A stretch of DNA of 8,540 nt. Origin: Actinobacteria bacterium UBA3086. GTDB taxonomy: Bacteria; Actinomycetota; Coriobacteriia; Anaerosomatales; UBA3086. The position numbers were made by a program, and so were the translations under genes. Position 1 is the first letter of the stretch; every line of letters starts with the position of its first letter. The stretch lies in NCBI GenBank assembly GCA_002367305.1, contig DFBG01000106.1, positions 1 through 8,540 of the forward strand. Reading direction: 5' to 3'. The notes below the pieces were generated by a model. The model did not search any database. It was not told the DNA's origin and saw only the letters and a program-made list of their open reading frames with translations. Shown in pieces: positions 6,451 through 8,540 of this stretch.

Positions 6451-8540
6451 ATGAGCGATATGCCCAAGGCGTACGATCCCAAGGCCGTCGAAGGTCCGCT
6501 CTTCGAGTCCTGGGTCAAAGGACACTACTTCGAGCAGGAAGTGGTCGAGGGCGTTGATCCGTTCGCAATCGTCATCCCTCCGCCCAACGTTACGGGCTCG
6601 CTTCATATGGGCCATGCGCTCAATAACACCATTCAAGACGTGGTCATTCGTCGCAAGCGCATGTCCGGCGTTCCCACTCGCTGGATCGTGGGCACCGATC
6701 ATGCGGGCATCGCCACGCAGAACAAGGTTGAGCAGATGCTTGCTGCCCAGGGCCTCTCGCGCCACGACGTGGGTCGCGAGAAGTTCGTCGAACACTGCTG
6801 GGAGTGGCGGGCAGAGCACGGCTCCACGATTATCGGTCAGCTCAAGGCCATGGGCTGCTCGTGCGACTACCACGACGAGCACTTCACCATGGATCCCAAC
6901 TACGTCGACGCGGTGCGCAAGGTCTTCGTCGACTGGTTCAACAAGGGACTCGTCTATCGCGGTAAGCGCATCATCAACTGGTGCCCGCGCTGCTCCACCG
7001 CGCTCTCTGACATCGAGGTCGAGCACGAGGATGTCGCGAGTCACATCTGGAGTCTCAAGTACCCGCTCAAAGAGCCGGTCGGCGGTATCGATCACGTGGT
7101 GGTCGCCACCACGCGTCCTGAGACCATGCTGGGCGATACGTGCATCGCCGTGCACCCGGACGACGAGCGCTATAAGGATCTCATCGGCGCAACGGTGATC
7201 CTGCCGCTCGTGGGCCGAGAGATCCCGATCGTGGCAGACGATTACGTCGATCCGGCGTTCGGAACCGGCGCAGTCAAGGTGACACCCGCGCACGACCCCA
7301 ACGACTTCGAGATCGGCGAGCGTCACGACTGCGCCAAGATCAACATCATGAACGCCGACGCCACCATCAATGCAGAGGGCGGTGCCTACGAGGGCCTCGA
7401 TCGCTACGTGGCGCGCAAGAAGGTCATCGCGGATCTCGACGAGCAGGGCCTGCTGGTCAAGATCGACGACCACGATCACTCGGTGGGTCACTGCTATCGC
7501 TGCAACACCGTTATCGAGCCGTGGCTCTCGGACCAGTGGTTCGTGGATATGAAGCCTCTAGCCGCACCGGCCATCGATGCGGTGCACGACGGTCGCGTCA
7601 AGTTCTATCCCGATCGCTGGAAGACCGTTTACTTCCAGTGGATGGAGAACATCCGTGACTGGTGCGTCTCGCGTCAGCTCTGGTGGGGTCATCAGATCCC
7701 CGTCTTCTACTGCGACGCGTGCGGCGAGATGGTCGCGAGCGAAACAGACGTCACCGAGTGCGCTAAGTGTGGCGGCCCGGTTCGCCAGGATCCCGATGTG
7801 CTCGACACGTGGTTCTCGTCGGCACTCTGGCCCTTCGCCACATTGGGCTGGCCGGAGAAGACGCCTGAACTCGACTACTTCTACCCGGGCGGCGTGCTGT
7901 CGACCGCGCGCGACATTCTGTTCCTCTGGGTGTCCCGCATGATCATGGACGGCATGTACTTCCGCGACGGCGAGATCCCGTTCAAGGACGTCATCATTCA
8001 CCCCACGGTATTCAACGCCGAGGGACGACGCATGAGCAAGTCGCTCGGTACCGGCGTCGATCCGCTCGACCTCATGGAGCACTACGGTGCCGACGGCATG
8101 CGTTTCGGCCTCATGCTGCAGACAACCGGCAGCCAGGACATCCGCTTCGCCGAGGAGAAGCTGGCAAGCAGCCGCAACTTCGCCAACAAGATATGGAACG
8201 CGAGCCGTTTCGTGCTCATGAACATCGACGAGGGCTACGAGCCCGGCGTGCCTGTTGCCGAGACGCTTGCCGACAAGTGGATCCTGTCGCGTTTGGCCCG
8301 ACTCACCGCCGCGGTCGATGCCGATCTCGAGGTCTATGAGTTCGGCGATGCCTCGCGTGCACTCTACGACTTCTTCTGGAACGAGTTCTGCGACTGGTAT
8401 ATCGAGCTTGCCAAGGGTCGTCTCTATGCGGGTGCCGACGAGGGTGCCGACGATGCGGCCAAGGCTGCGCGTCTCATCACCCAGCGCAATCTCGTGTTCG
8501 TGCTCGATCGCGCGCTCCGTCTGCTGCATCCCATGATGCC
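6451..8540 (+). CDS. valS: Valyl-tRNA synthetase, N-terminal 696 residues (runs off the window)
   Basis: ValRS attaches valine to tRNA-Val and hydrolyses mischarged Thr-tRNA. The frame is open from the ATG to the window end; the family is usually near 880 residues, so about 80% is present. The catalytic fold begins with PPPNVTGSLHMGH (43-55, HIGH motif at 52-55). The CP1 editing domain (about 195-345) has ATTRPETMLGDT (219-230) and GTGAVKVTPAHDPNDFE (271-287). Zinc-type cysteine pairs occur at CPRC (178-181) and at CDAC...CAKC (421-440). LDTWFSSALWP (451-461) and the KMSKS loop (527-531) follow. That loop reads RMSKS, with Arg replacing the first Lys. The anticodon-binding helical domain starts around 585; the C-terminal coiled coil is missing from the window. 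In many actinobacteria valS follows clpX, and here the small - strand gene lies between them. Confidence 0.97.
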   Translation, partial: MSDMPKAYDPKAVEGPLFESWVKGHYFEQEVVEGVDPFAIVIPPPNVTGSLHMGHALNNTIQDVVIRRKRMSGVPTRWIVGTDHAGIATQNKVEQMLAAQGLSRHDVGREKFVEHCWEWRAEHGSTIIGQLKAMGCSCDYHDEHFTMDPNYVDAVRKVFVDWFNKGLVYRGKRIINWCPRCSTALSDIEVEHEDVASHIWSLKYPLKEPVGGIDHVVVATTRPETMLGDTCIAVHPDDERYKDLIGATVILPLVGREIPIVADDYVDPAFGTGAVKVTPAHDPNDFEIGERHDCAKINIMNADATINAEGGAYEGLDRYVARKKVIADLDEQGLLVKIDDHDHSVGHCYRCNTVIEPWLSDQWFVDMKPLAAPAIDAVHDGRVKFYPDRWKTVYFQWMENIRDWCVSRQLWWGHQIPVFYCDACGEMVASETDVTECAKCGGPVRQDPDVLDTWFSSALWPFATLGWPEKTPELDYFYPGGVLSTARDILFLWVSRMIMDGMYFRDGEIPFKDVIIHPTVFNAEGRRMSKSLGTGVDPLDLMEHYGADGMRFGLMLQTTGSQDIRFAEEKLASSRNFANKIWNASRFVLMNIDEGYEPGVPVAETLADKWILSRLARLTAAVDADLEVYEFGDASRALYDFFWNEFCDWYIELAKGRLYAGADEGADDAAKAARLITQRNLVFVLDRALRLLHPMM

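Noticed and set aside
6440..6454. Four-codon frame ATG-ACG-CAC-GTA-TGA overlapping the valS start
   Set aside because: The ATG directly abuts the Shine-Dalgarno with no spacing, so initiation there is unlikely; it looks like chance.
6301..7491. 396-codon - strand frame opposite the start of valS
   Set aside because: Strong G/C bias at third codon positions of valS leaves the antisense frame open. The product is low-complexity (rich in V, D, H, R) and resembles no family.
7558..8529. 323-codon - strand frame opposite valS
   Set aside because: It has the same cause as the other antisense frame: a shadow of valS codon usage.

Overview
The window is about 60% GC and densely packed with housekeeping genes. 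It looks like a chromosomal segment of a high-GC actinobacterium. The order metallo-hydrolase - rph - rdgB matches the Rv1339-rphA-Rv1341 locus of Mycobacterium, and tig - clpP - clpX followed by valS is also a typical actinobacterial order. A single clpP sits directly against clpX, and there is a small four-cysteine protein of a kind I associate with anaerobes. Together these make me lean towards the class Coriobacteriia, but that is inference, not proof.

Layout. Positions 2-1820 hold the 3' end of a metallo-beta-lactamase-fold hydrolase, then RNase PH (rph) and the XTP/dITP pyrophosphatase (rdgB). All are on the + strand, and rdgB starts inside the end of rph. Positions 1821-2657 hold six + strand tRNA genes: Pro(TGG), Gly(TCC), Arg(TCT), His(GTG), Lys(CTT) and Leu(TAG). 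Each has an encoded CCA end. Visible promoters and hairpin terminators split the cluster into several transcription units. Positions 2704-5927 are a tight tig-clpP-clpX operon (gaps of 3 and 2 nt) closed by a strong terminator at 5966-5992. Positions 6025-6240 hold a 71-residue four-cysteine protein on the - strand, the only gene here with no assigned function. Positions 6241-6450 are a divergent intergenic region. Position 6451 to the window end is the first 696 codons of valS.

How the genes fit together. RNase PH trims tRNA 3' ends and RdgB removes non-canonical purine nucleotides, so RNA maturation and nucleotide-pool cleaning share one transcript. The tRNA block and valS belong to translation. 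The tig operon couples folding of nascent chains (trigger factor) with regulated proteolysis (ClpXP).

I see no CRISPR array, insertion sequence, phage gene or defence system. The items most worth a second look are the small cysteine protein, the structured spacer between tRNA-Gly and tRNA-Arg, the ATACC repeats upstream of valS and the RMSKS variant in ValRS.
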